A stretch of DNA of 49,237 nt from Bacilli bacterium (lineage in GTDB: Bacteria; Bacillota_I; Bacilli_A; RF39; UBA660): NCBI GenBank assembly GCA_017461465.1, contig JAFTYN010000152.1:1-49237 (forward strand). The letters run 5' to 3'. Shown one piece after another: positions 8,622 to 18,000 of this stretch; position 1 is the first letter of the stretch, and the number at the start of each line of letters is the position of its first letter. The position numbers and the translations under genes are program-made. The notes beneath the pieces were generated by a model that worked only from the letters and a program-made list of their open reading frames with translations, was not told the origin of the DNA and made no database searches.

Positions 8622-10804
8622 TGTAATTCTACTAATACTTCTCTTGGTTTTGAGCCATTTTGAGGTCCTACAATACCTCTTTCTTCTAATTTATCAACTA
8701 AATTTGCAGCTCTATTATAACCTATTCTAAATCTTCTTTGAATAAGTGAAGTACTTGCTTTTTTACTAGTAACGACAAATTCAACTACTTGATCATATAA
8801 AGGATCTTCACCTGGATCATAGTCATGACCTTCATTATCTACCATAGTAGTAGCATTCATTTCTTCAGGATCCATAGTTAATGTTTCATCATATCTAGCC
8901 TTCTGCTGTTTTATAGTATAATTTACTACATTTTTAATTTCATCATCAGATACAAAAGTACCTTGAATACGTATTGGTGTATTTTCTCCTTGTGGAAGGA
9001 ATAACATATCACCTTTACCTAGAAGTTTTTCTGCTCCAACTGAATCTAAAATAGTTCTAGAATCGATACCACTAGATACCGCAAAAGCTATTCTAGATGG
9101 AATATTAGCTTTAACTACACCAGTAATTACATCTGTAGATGGTCTTTGTGTTGCTACAATTAAATGGATACCTGCAGCACGTGCCATTTGTGTAATTCTC
9201 ATAATAGAATCTTGAACTTCTTTAGCAGCTACTAACATTAAATCTGCAAGTTCATCAATAATAATTACTATAAAAGGTAATTTATTTAATTTTTCACCTT
9301 CTGGTAATTTCTCATTTTGTTTATCTATATAAGTATTATATCCTGCTATATTCTTAGTTTTACTATTTTCAAATAAATCATATCTTCTTTCCATTTCAGT
9401 AACCATTTTTTTAAGAGCTATATTAGCTTTTCTAGGATCAGTTACTACTGGAGCAAGTAAATGAGGAACTCCGTTATACATAGAAAGTTCTACTTTCTTA
9501 GGATCTACTAATACTAATTTTACTTCATCAGGTCTAGTTCGCATTAAGATAGAAACTATAATACTATTAATACATACTGATTTACCACTACCAGTTGAAC
9601 CAGCTACTAAAAGGTGTGGAGTTTTATTAATTTCACAGTACTGAGGATTTCCCATGATATCTCTACCTAATGTAACAGCAAGTTTACTTTCTTTCATACT
9701 ACTTGGAATACGTTCTAAAACTTCTCTTACACTAACCATAGTATTTTTCTTGTTAGGTAATTCAATACCAACTGTACTCTTACCTGGAATTGGTGCTTGA
9801 ATACGAACTTCTTTTGCTGCTAAAGCTAAAGCAAGTTCTCTATTTATAGCAAGAATTCTATTTAATTTAGTACCTGTTTTAACCTCAAGTTCATACTGCG
9901 TTACAGAAGGTCCAACATGAGCAGCTACTACTTTACTTTCAATTTCAAATTCTTTAAGAACATTTTCTATTAATGGCGCTGTTGTTTTTACAGCATCATT
10001 ATTTTCATTACTATTAGATTTAGCAGGTTTATTTAAAAGTGTTATTGGAGGATAATAATAAACTTTGCTTATTTCCTCTTCTTCTTTTACTTCACCTGTT
10101 TCAGGATCAACTACTATTTCTTTTTCTTCTTTCTTTTCGCCATATTTAGTTAGTTCTTCCATGCTTGTGATAACTACTTTATCATCTGCTTCATAATCAT
10201 CTTCTGCTTTAGTAATAGCAATTCTATCACTTTCTTTAACTTTACCTTTAATTTTTATTTTAGCTTTAATACCTGTAACAATATCTTTTATAGATAATCC
10301 AGTAAATAGAATTATACCCGCAACTACTAAAATCCAGCTTATTACAGTAGCACCTTCTTTTGCAAATAAAGCTATTGATATAGCACAAAAGATAGCACCT
10401 AATATACCACCACCATTTAAATTAATAGTATCTGGTGATTCAAAATATGCACATAAATTATCAAATGTTTTTGTAATCATTTCAAAACCTTTAAATTCAG
10501 CATAATCTAAATGACTTAATACTAATACTGCTAAAATAAGTATATATAAACCTATTAATTTAGAAGTAAAAAACTTTGGCTTTTCTCCCTTTACAACCAT
10601 ATATATACCAATTATAGCTACTAATATATAAAATATAGCATACCACTGTCCAACTAAAAAAGCTCCAATTCCTTTAACAAAGTCTCCAACTGGACCAAAT
10701 TTAGCAAGTCCAATTAAAGCAACTAATATAACTATAAATCCCTTTAATTCATAACTTACAGGACTAGTCTCTTTTTCAGCTTTTCTTTTCTTTTTCTTTG
10801 CCAT
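8609..10804 (-). CDS. ftsK: DNA translocase FtsK/SpoIIIE
   Basis: 731 aa, close to Bacillus SpoIIIE (about 790). The product is a membrane-anchored hexameric motor that pumps chromosomal DNA through the division septum. N-terminal membrane helices lie within residues 20-175, followed by an acidic linker, the alpha domain, and the RecA-like motor with Walker A GSTGSGKS (402-409) and Walker B IVIIIDELAD (about 512-521). The C-terminal gamma winged helix (about 665-731, SLIQRRFRIGYNRAA) reads KOPS/SRS-type sequences. Monocistronic, with its own promoter and terminator. With sporulation genes in the same window it may also act in forespore chromosome translocation; the sequence cannot tell SpoIIIE from SftA/FtsK roles. 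Confidence 0.93.
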   Translation of the reverse strand: MAKKKKRKAEKETSPVSYELKGFIVILVALIGLAKFGPVGDFVKGIGAFLVGQWYAIFYILVAIIGIYMVVKGEKPKFFTSKLIGLYILILAVLVLSHLDYAEFKGFEMITKTFDNLCAYFESPDTINLNGGGILGAIFCAISIALFAKEGATVISWILVVAGIILFTGLSIKDIVTGIKAKIKIKGKVKESDRIAITKAEDDYEADDKVVITSMEELTKYGEKKEEKEIVVDPETGEVKEEEEISKVYYYPPITLLNKPAKSNSNENNDAVKTTAPLIENVLKEFEIESKVVAAHVGPSVTQYELEVKTGTKLNRILAINRELALALAAKEVRIQAPIPGKSTVGIELPNKKNTMVSVREVLERIPSSMKESKLAVTLGRDIMGNPQYCEINKTPHLLVAGSTGSGKSVCINSIIVSILMRTRPDEVKLVLVDPKKVELSMYNGVPHLLAPVVTDPRKANIALKKMVTEMERRYDLFENSKTKNIAGYNTYIDKQNEKLPEGEKLNKLPFIVIIIDELADLMLVAAKEVQDSIMRITQMARAAGIHLIVATQRPSTDVITGVVKANIPSRIAFAVSSGIDSRTILDSVGAEKLLGKGDMLFLPQGENTPIRIQGTFVSDDEIKNVVNYTIKQQKARYDETLTMDPEEMNATTMVDNEGHDYDPGEDPLYDQVVEFVVTSKKASTSLIQRRFRIGYNRAANLVDKLEERGIVGPQNGSKPREVLVELQKED

Positions 10805-10829
10805 ACTTCTTCCCTACTTTCACAATTTA

Positions 10830-10838
10830 ATTATATCA
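10830..10838 (-). promoter_or_regulatory. extended -10 promoter of ftsK
   Basis: TGATATAAT on the minus strand, 26 nt upstream of the start codon. No clear -35. Confidence 0.5.
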
Positions 10839-10861
10839 TGATTACTTTATTTATAAAAGAA

Positions 10862-10881
10862 AAAATGCTAAAAAGCATTTT
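10862..10881 (-). terminator. intrinsic terminator after the 10880-11281 pseudopilin gene
   Basis: Stem AAAATGCT/AGCATTTT with an AAAA loop, then T-rich on the minus strand. It overlaps the first bases of the stop codon. Confidence 0.7.
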
Positions 10882-11281
10882 AATTCGAGCATATAGTATT
10901 GCAATCTTCTTTAAATTCAATTGGACTTCTAGATATATCAAAATTAGTAGTTAACTCTTCTTCATTAATTTCTTCTACACTTCTTACTCCATCACTAAGT
11001 TCATATAAAACAATATCTTCACCAATTAATTTCCAGTAGCCAGTAAATTTAGTACCTTTAATTTCTAAATTATCAATACAACCACATGAACGATTATATT
11101 CTATAACTTCTATCGTTCTAATATTTTTTACTAATGTTTTAACATTATCCCTAAATAAATTATCTTTAGCTTCATTAGTTATACGAGTATAAATTGGCAT
11201 TACAATACTACCAATTATCCCAAGAACAATTACAGCTGCTAGAAGTTCCATAAGTGTAAAACCTTTATTTTTTCTATTCAT
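10880..11281 (-). CDS. type IV pilin-like pseudopilin
   Basis: 133 aa. Prepilin leader MNRKNKG, then FTLMELLAAVIVLGIIGSI: cleavage after Gly7, Glu at mature +5, and a hydrophobic assembly helix. The globular part is small and has four cysteines (CGC and the DCNTIC tail), which suggests two disulfides outside the cell. The size suits a ComGC/GspG-like minor pilin. It stands alone between ftsK and an unknown gene, with its own promoter and terminator, apart from any assembly ATPase. Which pilus or pseudopilus it joins is unknown. Confidence 0.8.
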   Translation of the reverse strand: MNRKNKGFTLMELLAAVIVLGIIGSIVMPIYTRITNEAKDNLFRDNVKTLVKNIRTIEVIEYNRSCGCIDNLEIKGTKFTGYWKLIGEDIVLYELSDGVRSVEEINEEELTTNFDISRSPIEFKEDCNTICSN

Positions 11282-11304
11282 ATCAATTCCTACTCTCTAC
11301 ATAT

Positions 11305-11333
11305 ATTATAAAATAGCATTTATAATTAGTCAA
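11305..11333 (-). promoter_or_regulatory. sigma-A-type promoter of the pseudopilin gene
   Basis: TTGACT, 17-nt spacer, TATAAT on the minus strand, then AGGAAT ahead of ATG 11281. Confidence 0.65.
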
Positions 11334-11338
11334 ACAAA

Positions 11339-11360
11339 AAGTAAGAATGAATTCTTACTT
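11339..11360 (-). terminator. intrinsic terminator after the 11355-12227 gene
   Basis: Stem AAGTAAGAA/TTCTTACTT with a 4-nt loop and a T-rich tail on the minus strand. The stop codon at 11355 lies in the stem. Confidence 0.75.
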
Positions 11361-12227
11361 TACTCTTCCTACTAATTTAATAATTTTACCATGTTCATCA
11401 AGTGGTCTATTATCATATCTCACTTGTTCTTTTAAGCACCATCTAGAATATTCATAACGGCTTTCTTTGAAATCATGGGCATATCCTTTTCTAAAACATT
11501 TATGATATCTTTTCCAATCATCAACTTTACCATCAGTATATTCATGTTTAACATAACCAAGTTTACCTAAACGTCCCCAAACTTCATCCTTAGCGCTTTC
11601 TTCTGCAAGTAACATAGCAAGATTAATATCATCTTTATATTTTTTCTTATAAAATTCTAAATATTTAGCATATAAAGTTCTAAATGGATTAAGAACATCC
11701 TTTTCATAATTTTCATAATCAACATAATACACTAATTCATTCATGTAATAAATATCATCACTTAATACTATCTTTTCTATTTTAGTTACTGGTACTCTTA
11801 ATTTTTTAAGTTTATATTTTAATAATTCAGAAGTACTTTTTTCCTTACCAGATATAGCACTTTCTTCACCTGGAAGTGTTATAAGTTCATATTTATTTCT
11901 AATAGCTATAGAATCCGCTATTGAAGTATAATACCCACCATTTTCTATACCGTTTATAGAAGGATTAGGAATATATGTATCTATTTTTCTTCCTGGTCTA
12001 GCTATATATTTTTTAGCTAAATTTGTATATTTTTCATATGGTGAGTTTTTAGTAACTATCATTGAAATAATATTAGCACTTCTATTATGCGAATCTTTTA
12101 TTCCATTTAATAAAGTACTATCATATAAATGCAAACTTTTTGGCACAAATAATGAAATATGTTTTAAATCATCTGCCATACTATCATATTGTTTTAATAT
12201 ATCATTTTTTATTTCTACAGGTAACAT
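11355..12227 (-). CDS. unknown cytoplasmic protein, 290 aa
   Basis: I do not recognise this family. It has no signal peptide and no membrane helix. The composition is charged and Tyr/Lys-rich; the C-terminal third is rich in Trp, Tyr and Arg (YEYSRWCLKEQVRYDNRP). The middle part, around YPNP-like and GGYYTS segments, shows no catalytic motif I can name. It is a single-gene transcription unit with a consensus promoter upstream and a terminator at its stop, next to another orphan unknown (12295). Lineage-specific housekeeping or a mobile-element remnant are both possible; the base composition matches its neighbours. Confidence 0.7.
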   Translation of the reverse strand: MLPVEIKNDILKQYDSMADDLKHISLFVPKSLHLYDSTLLNGIKDSHNRSANIISMIVTKNSPYEKYTNLAKKYIARPGRKIDTYIPNPSINGIENGGYYTSIADSIAIRNKYELITLPGEESAISGKEKSTSELLKYKLKKLRVPVTKIEKIVLSDDIYYMNELVYYVDYENYEKDVLNPFRTLYAKYLEFYKKKYKDDINLAMLLAEESAKDEVWGRLGKLGYVKHEYTDGKVDDWKRYHKCFRKGYAHDFKESRYEYSRWCLKEQVRYDNRPLDEHGKIIKLVGRVK

Positions 12228-12250
12228 AATAATCCCCCTTACCTGCAGAT

Positions 12251-12278
12251 ATTATACTTTTTTTTATTTATTTGTCAA
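12251..12278 (-). promoter_or_regulatory. sigma-A promoter of the 11355-12227 gene
   Basis: TTGACA, 16-nt spacer, TATAAT on the minus strand. The -35 is only a few bases past the terminator hairpin of the upstream gene. Confidence 0.7.
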
Positions 12279-12282
12279 TCTA

Positions 12283-12310
12283 AAAGAGATATGATTATTC
12301 ATATCTCTTT
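12283..12310 (-). terminator. hairpin terminator after the 12295-12951 gene
   Basis: Twelve-bp perfect stem AAAGAGATATGA/TCATATCTCTTT with a 4-nt loop that contains part of the stop codon. Its T tract is short because the next promoter starts at once. Confidence 0.65.
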
Positions 12311-12951
12311 GCTTTTACTTGTTTTTTTTCTGGAAGTTTATCATCATATTTTTGTCTTAATGTATATAATTCAGTTAAATTTTGATATGTCTCATAATCT
12401 ACAACACCATAAGCATCTACTATTGTAGCTAAATCCTTACTAATCTTTTTAACTTCATGATGCACTAAAGAACCCATAGGTGCATATAATAAACTTCTTT
12501 TCTTCTGAGCATATTTTTCTATATATTCTCCTAAAGCATTATTTAGTTTTTGCTGTCTTCTTAAAGCTTCCTTCCAAACTTCCATATTACCTTCATTGTT
12601 ACTTAAATGTTTTTTTAATAATCTGTCATTAAAATTTAAAACATCACCAATTAGTATTTTTCTTGGTCCAAAAGTAGCTTTTTGATAAATTCTTTCTACC
12701 GTATAATTATCATATTCACTACCTTTTTGTCTTGAAAATAATCCAATATAATCGTCACCATAATCAGAAGTTGATTCCCAAACTCCTATTTCTAGTTCCT
12801 GTGTTCTATTTTTTTCTTTAGACTCATATTCAGCTTTATAAATATGCGACCCACCTTCATGCTCTAGAAATAATGCTATAGCATCACTAATACTACCACC
12901 AAAATATTCTTCAACTAACGAAATTATTTTTTCCTCTTTATTCTGTCTCAT
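12295..12951 (-). CDS. unknown cytoplasmic protein, 218 aa
   Basis: Not recognised. It has no signal peptide or membrane segment. The N-terminal half looks alpha/beta (LFLEHEGGSHIYKAEYES, LEIGVWESTSDYGDDYIGLF). The middle and C-terminal part is strongly helical and charged (ERIYQKATFGPRKI, WKEALRRQQKLNNALGEY), ending in a Lys-rich tail. It is monocistronic, with a good promoter, a GGGAGG ribosome site and a stop inside its terminator. A structural or regulatory role cannot be told from sequence alone. Confidence 0.7.
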   Translation of the reverse strand: MRQNKEEKIISLVEEYFGGSISDAIALFLEHEGGSHIYKAEYESKEKNRTQELEIGVWESTSDYGDDYIGLFSRQKGSEYDNYTVERIYQKATFGPRKILIGDVLNFNDRLLKKHLSNNEGNMEVWKEALRRQQKLNNALGEYIEKYAQKKRSLLYAPMGSLVHHEVKKISKDLATIVDAYGVVDYETYQNLTELYTLRQKYDDKLPEKKQVKAKRYE

Positions 12952-12981
12952 AATACCTTTCCTCCCTCGAAATTGAAAATT

Positions 12982-13009
12982 ATTCTAACATATTTCTAGT
13001 TTTTGTCAA
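12982..13009 (-). promoter_or_regulatory. sigma-A promoter of the 12295-12951 gene
   Basis: TTGACA, 16-nt spacer, TAGAAT with an upstream TATG (TATGTTAGAAT) on the minus strand. Confidence 0.7.
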
Positions 13010-13015
13010 ATTACC

Positions 13016-13050
13016 AAAAAAAAACTGTTAATTTAGTTTATTAACAGTTT
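13016..13050 (-). terminator. intrinsic terminator after murD
   Basis: Ten-bp stem AAACTGTTAA/TTAACAGTTT (13022-13050), 9-nt loop and a long T tract on the minus strand. The murD stop codon lies in the stem. Confidence 0.85.
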
Positions 13051-14359
13051 CTTTAAATTCATTACCTCTATCTTCAAAACATTTATATTGATCCCAAGAA
13101 GCACATCCTGGTGAAAGAAGAATAACATCTCCTTCACTTGAGTTTTCATAAGATGTATTTGTCGCATCTATCAAATTATCTTTTATAATGCATTTTATAT
13201 TTAATGATTTACACCACTCACTAATTCTTTCTTTAGTTTCACCATAGCATACTACTAATTTAACATTAGTCATATATTCATTTAAATTATCAAAACTATG
13301 TCCTCTATCAAGACCACCCATAATTAATATAGTAGGCCTTTTAAAAGAATTTACTGCAATAACAGTAGAATCTGTATTAGTAGATTTACTATCGTTATAA
13401 AAATCTCTCTTATTTAAAGTTCTGACGTATTCAATACGATGTTCTACTCCACCAAAAGTAGTTAAAACTTCATTTATAACATCATTAGATACACCTAAAT
13501 TCTTACATACTACAATAGCGCACATAGCATTTTCATAATTATGTTTGCCTTGAAGCATAATGTCATTTATATTAATAATTTTTTCATTATTATAAACAAT
13601 ATAATCATCTTTTATATAAATATCACTTTCTACTTCACTTGAGAAAGTTATTTTCTTGCTAGGTATATCATTTACTAATTTAAGTACATCTTCATTACCA
13701 TTATTTATAATGGCAAGTTCTTTATCTGTATGCCCATTAAAGATTTTCTTCTTAGTATTTTTATAATTATCATAACTATTTTCATGAAAATCTAAATGAT
13801 TTTGATATAAATTAGTAAGAACACTTATATCAGTTTTAAAATCATACATATCTACAAGCTGATGATCTGATATTTCAAGAACTAAAATATCATTTTCTTT
13901 AACTCTTTCTACTAAAGATGATACTGGATAACCAATATTGCCACCCAAATGAACAGGTAATCCTGCTTTTTCTAATATATTATATATTAATGTTGTCGTA
14001 GTAGTCTTACCATTAGAACCAGTAATACCAACAATTCTAACATTAGGTAAAAAAGTTCCGGCTACCTCTACTTCGTTTATAACTTTCATGCCAAGTTCTT
14101 TAGCCTTAACAACACACTTATGTGATTTTATAATTCCAGGATTTTTTACTAAAACATCATAAGAATCATCTAAAAGTTCATCAGGTTTATCAGTAACTAT
14201 ATAAGTTACTCCTAATTCTTTTAGAACTTTAACATCTTCCTCATTTTGTTCTTTCATATCTGTAATTGTTATTTCATTATTATGTTTTGCTAAAAGCTTA
14301 GCTACTTCAAAGCCACTTCTAGCCATTCCTAAAATAAATATTTTTTTATTTTCGTACAT
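13028..14359 (-). CDS. murD: UDP-N-acetylmuramoylalanine-D-glutamate ligase
   Basis: 443 aa, usual MurD length. It adds D-Glu to UDP-MurNAc-L-Ala in the cytoplasm during peptidoglycan synthesis. It has an N-terminal UDP-binding domain (ILGMARSGFEVAKLL), the Mur ligase P-loop GITGSNGKTTTT (111-122), HRIEYV at the third-domain boundary, the DSKSTN segment typical of MurD, and a C-terminal LLSPGCASWDQYKCFEDRG motif that is also MurD-specific. It is monocistronic here rather than in a dcw cluster. Its presence shows that this lineage still makes a wall, unlike Mollicutes. Confidence 0.94.
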   Translation of the reverse strand: MYENKKIFILGMARSGFEVAKLLAKHNNEITITDMKEQNEEDVKVLKELGVTYIVTDKPDELLDDSYDVLVKNPGIIKSHKCVVKAKELGMKVINEVEVAGTFLPNVRIVGITGSNGKTTTTTLIYNILEKAGLPVHLGGNIGYPVSSLVERVKENDILVLEISDHQLVDMYDFKTDISVLTNLYQNHLDFHENSYDNYKNTKKKIFNGHTDKELAIINNGNEDVLKLVNDIPSKKITFSSEVESDIYIKDDYIVYNNEKIININDIMLQGKHNYENAMCAIVVCKNLGVSNDVINEVLTTFGGVEHRIEYVRTLNKRDFYNDSKSTNTDSTVIAVNSFKRPTILIMGGLDRGHSFDNLNEYMTNVKLVVCYGETKERISEWCKSLNIKCIIKDNLIDATNTSYENSSEGDVILLSPGCASWDQYKCFEDRGNEFKETVNKLN

Positions 14360-14377
14360 AAAAAAACCTCCTAATTA

Positions 14378-14406
14378 ATTATATCATTAATTAAGAAGTT
14401 TGTTAA
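14378..14406 (-). promoter_or_regulatory. sigma-A promoter of murD
   Basis: TTAACA, 17-nt spacer, TATAAT preceded by TGA on the minus strand, then AGGAGG and ATG 14359. Confidence 0.65.
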
Positions 14407-14411
14407 ATTTA

Positions 14412-15023
14412 TTAATCTAAGTCTAAAATATTAATGTTATAAACTCCTGATTTAGAAAATATTTCATAACTATTTTCTTCATCTATTTTTTCACCATTAT
14501 ATTCTTTATTATTTACAGTAACTATTTCTTCTTTATCATTAGTCTTAATATAAAAATCTTTATCATTAGATAAATAATTATTAATTACATTACCATCTTC
14601 ATCTACAAAATAAACACTTGGTTCATGATCAACATTAATATTTAAAGTATATTCAGTGAAGTATTTTTTAAAAGTCACAACATAATTTCCTTCTTTTAAA
14701 GAAAAATTCTTTTTAACCTTTTCACCATCTACTTTAACTTCAAAACCTTTTGATTCACAATTTATACTAACATCTTCATTAAAGAATAATCCCTCATTAT
14801 TAAAGAAATTTATCTCTTTACCATTAAACTTTAAATTTAAATCATAGTTAGCAGTATTTACAATTATAGCTAGTAGTAATGGAACAAACGCTAAAACTAG
14901 AATAACTAATGCTACTATTTTTCCTTCTTTAGTAAGTTCTACCTTTTTTACTGTTTTATTAGTTTTACTTACTTCACTTTTTTTAGATACTTTATTCTTA
15001 TTTTTAATTTCTTCTTTTTTCAT
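14412..15023 (-). CDS. membrane-anchored extracellular protein of the giant-pilin operon
   Basis: 203 aa. A Lys-rich cytoplasmic N-terminus (about 1-35) precedes one membrane helix (IVALVILVLAFVPLLLAIIV, about 37-57). An outward-facing beta-rich domain of about 145 residues follows, with Ig-like spacing (VKVDGEKVKKNFSLKEGNYVV, YTLNINVDHEP). It is the last gene of the operon 18580-14412, 10 bp after the DUF285 giant pseudopilin. It may be a membrane partner or anchor for that protein; this rests on position only. No named family recognised and no catalytic motif. Confidence 0.75.
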   Translation of the reverse strand: MKKEEIKNKNKVSKKSEVSKTNKTVKKVELTKEGKIVALVILVLAFVPLLLAIIVNTANYDLNLKFNGKEINFFNNEGLFFNEDVSINCESKGFEVKVDGEKVKKNFSLKEGNYVVTFKKYFTEYTLNINVDHEPSVYFVDEDGNVINNYLSNDKDFYIKTNDKEEIVTVNNKEYNGEKIDEENSYEIFSKSGVYNINILDLD

Positions 15024-15033
15024 ATATTTCTCC

Positions 15034-18000
15034 TTATCTAGTTAAGGTTATTGATGCAGCGTTTCCTGTTGGGAATGTTCCTGCAGCATATGTATTCCCA
15101 TCACTGCCTGTAAATGCATAAGATGTAATGTTTGACATAGAGACAGTTGAAGGTATATTTTTAGGAGTTTTAATTGTTTTTAGATTCGTTGTACCATTAA
15201 ACATAGATGACATATAATCTAAATTAGAACTTAATGACCATGAACTTAAATCTAGTGATGTTAAACTAGTAATTCCATAGAACATAGATGAAAGAGTTGT
15301 CACCTTTTCTACGTTCCATCCTGATACATTTATATTAGATATTTTCGAATTATAAAACATATAGGACATACTTGTTACATTCGCTGTATTAAAATGTCTT
15401 AAATCTAATGAAGCTACATTTGTAGTATCAAACATAGATGACATACTTGTAACTTTACCCGTATTCCATCCTGACACATTTATTGTTGTGGCTTTTGCGG
15501 TTTCAAACATAGCTGACATACTTGTTACATTCGCTGTATTAAAATGACTTAAATCTAATGTTGCTACATTCGTGCCGTAAAACATATACGACATGTTTGT
15601 AACTTTCCCTGTGTTCCATCCTGATGTATTTATTGCGGTAGCTTTAGAACCATAAAACATATATGACATATTAGTTACATTTGATACATCGAGAGATGAT
15701 AAATTTAATGTCGTAGCAGCAGTAGCGCGAAACATATATGACATATTTGTTACTTTTGAGGTATTCCATCCTGAAACATTTATTGTTGTGGCTTTTGAAC
15801 TATAAAACATCGAATTCATACTTGTAACATTTGCTGTATTGAAATGACTTAAATCTAATGTTGCTACATTCGTGCCGTAAAACATAGACGACATACTTGT
15901 AACTTTTCCTGTGTTCCATCCTGATGTATTTATTGCGGTAGCTTTAGAATTATAGAACATACATGACATATTAGTTACATTTGATGTATTAAAATGAGAC
16001 AAATCTAGTGTTGTCGCAGCAGTATCACTAAACATATATGACATATTTGTTACCTGACTAGTATCCCATCCTGACACATTTATTGTTGGAGCTTTCATGT
16101 TATAAAACATATACGACATATTAGTCACATTTGAAGTATTCCATGTCGATAAATCTAAACTTTCTACTGCTTCTAAATATTCAAACATACCACTCATATT
16201 AGTAACCCTATGTGTATTAAAATGACTTAGATTTAAGTTTAGTAAAACATTATTACCATCATCCATATAATATCTATCAGCACGTCTCATTGAAAACATA
16301 TAGCTCATATCAGTTACATTTGATGTATCCCATCCGTTTAAATTTATTGATGACAAATTATAATTATAATGAAACATCGAAGACATATCTTTAACTTTTT
16401 CAGTATCAAAGGAACTCAAATCAAGTGATTCAATATAACATAGTCCCTCAAACATATGACTCATATCTTCTACATTAGCTGTATCCCATCCTGAAAAATC
16501 AATTTCAGCGATATCTGAACAATAATATGTTTGTGATGGGCGAAAAACAAGATTTTCAATACTATTATTCTTATTTAATCCATCTAAAATACTAGGTGTT
16601 AATTTTTTTGTATCACTCTTTAAATAGTCATCATATGCATATGATGAATCATGTCCAGCAAACATATATGACATATCTACAACATTTGAAGTATCAAAAG
16701 AACTAAGATCTAACGTTCCTAATGAGCACATTCCTTCAAACATATGGCTCATATTTTGAACACTAGATGTATCCCAATTAGTTAAATCTAAATTTGTTAT
16801 ATTAGAGCAATTAAATACTGAAGCATCGTCTCCTATAACAACCAACTGTTCAATATTGTTTTTATCATTAAAATTATTTAAATAATTTATTTTAAAATCA
16901 TCCAATATATTAGCACTAATAGGATCTACATCTTCTTCATCATAACCAGCAAACATATATGACATATTTACAACATCTGAAGTATCATAATTTTCAAAAT
17001 TTACTGTATATAAGTTATCTAAACGATAAAACCAGTATGAAGAATCTATATTGGCTTTTATTGTACCATTACTTCCAATATACATATTGTAATATCCTGC
17101 ATTAGATGCACTTTCTATAATCCAACCTTTTATAGAATTATCTTTGGCTTCTGATAAATCCCAAGTTGCTACTGCATTTGCAGGAATATCAACATTATCT
17201 ATAAAGGAAATAGAAGTAATATTAGGTGCATATGAAGAACTTCTAAAACCACCCGATAAAAGTCCTGCTGAATAAGTTTCTAAATAAGAATATTTAGAAA
17301 CTAAAGTAATTTTTCTGTTTTTAGAAACTGAATTGCCACTTTTATCAGTTGCTATATAAGTAATGATATATTCACCTGGTCTATTATAATTAATAGTACC
17401 ACTAGTCTTAATTGTAGGAGCTACCCCACTATTATCTGTAGCAGTAACTCCTTCCATTAGATTTAAAGTTTCTCCTATTCCTATTTCTAAATCTTCAGGA
17501 ACATTTAGTTCTGGTGCTGTTGTATCTACTACATATACTTTTCTTGTTAATGTTTTTGATATACCATTTTCAATAATTGTATATTTAGCATGATAATCTT
17601 TTCCTAATACTTTTAAATTAACATTGTTTGATTTTACTATACTAGAACTCATATCTTCACCAGCTGAACTTTTTGCAGTTGCACCTGGATCAAATGAAGC
17701 ATAAGTTAAAGTACTATCATTTGTTATTTCTATTTTTTGAGGATTATCTCCTAACAAGTATATTGATGGTGTTTTAGATACTGCTTCACAATCTTTTAAA
17801 TTACCATCTATAAGCTCTTCATCTAAAAAAGTATATTCATATGTATCTTTTTCATTATCTTTTACTCTTGTTATTTTAAACTGCATTGTATTTGCTAAAC
17901 AAGTACTTGTTTTAGGATTTTTTATTTCATATTCGATATAACCTTGCTCTTTTAAATCTGCTAAAGTTACTATTATTTCTTCGCCATCTTCATATATTAG

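Noticed and set aside
15100..17004. Regularly spaced repeats that look like a CRISPR array
   Set aside because: The repeat keeps a continuous reading frame with DUF285 motifs, and the 'spacers' are the variable parts of each unit. No cas genes.
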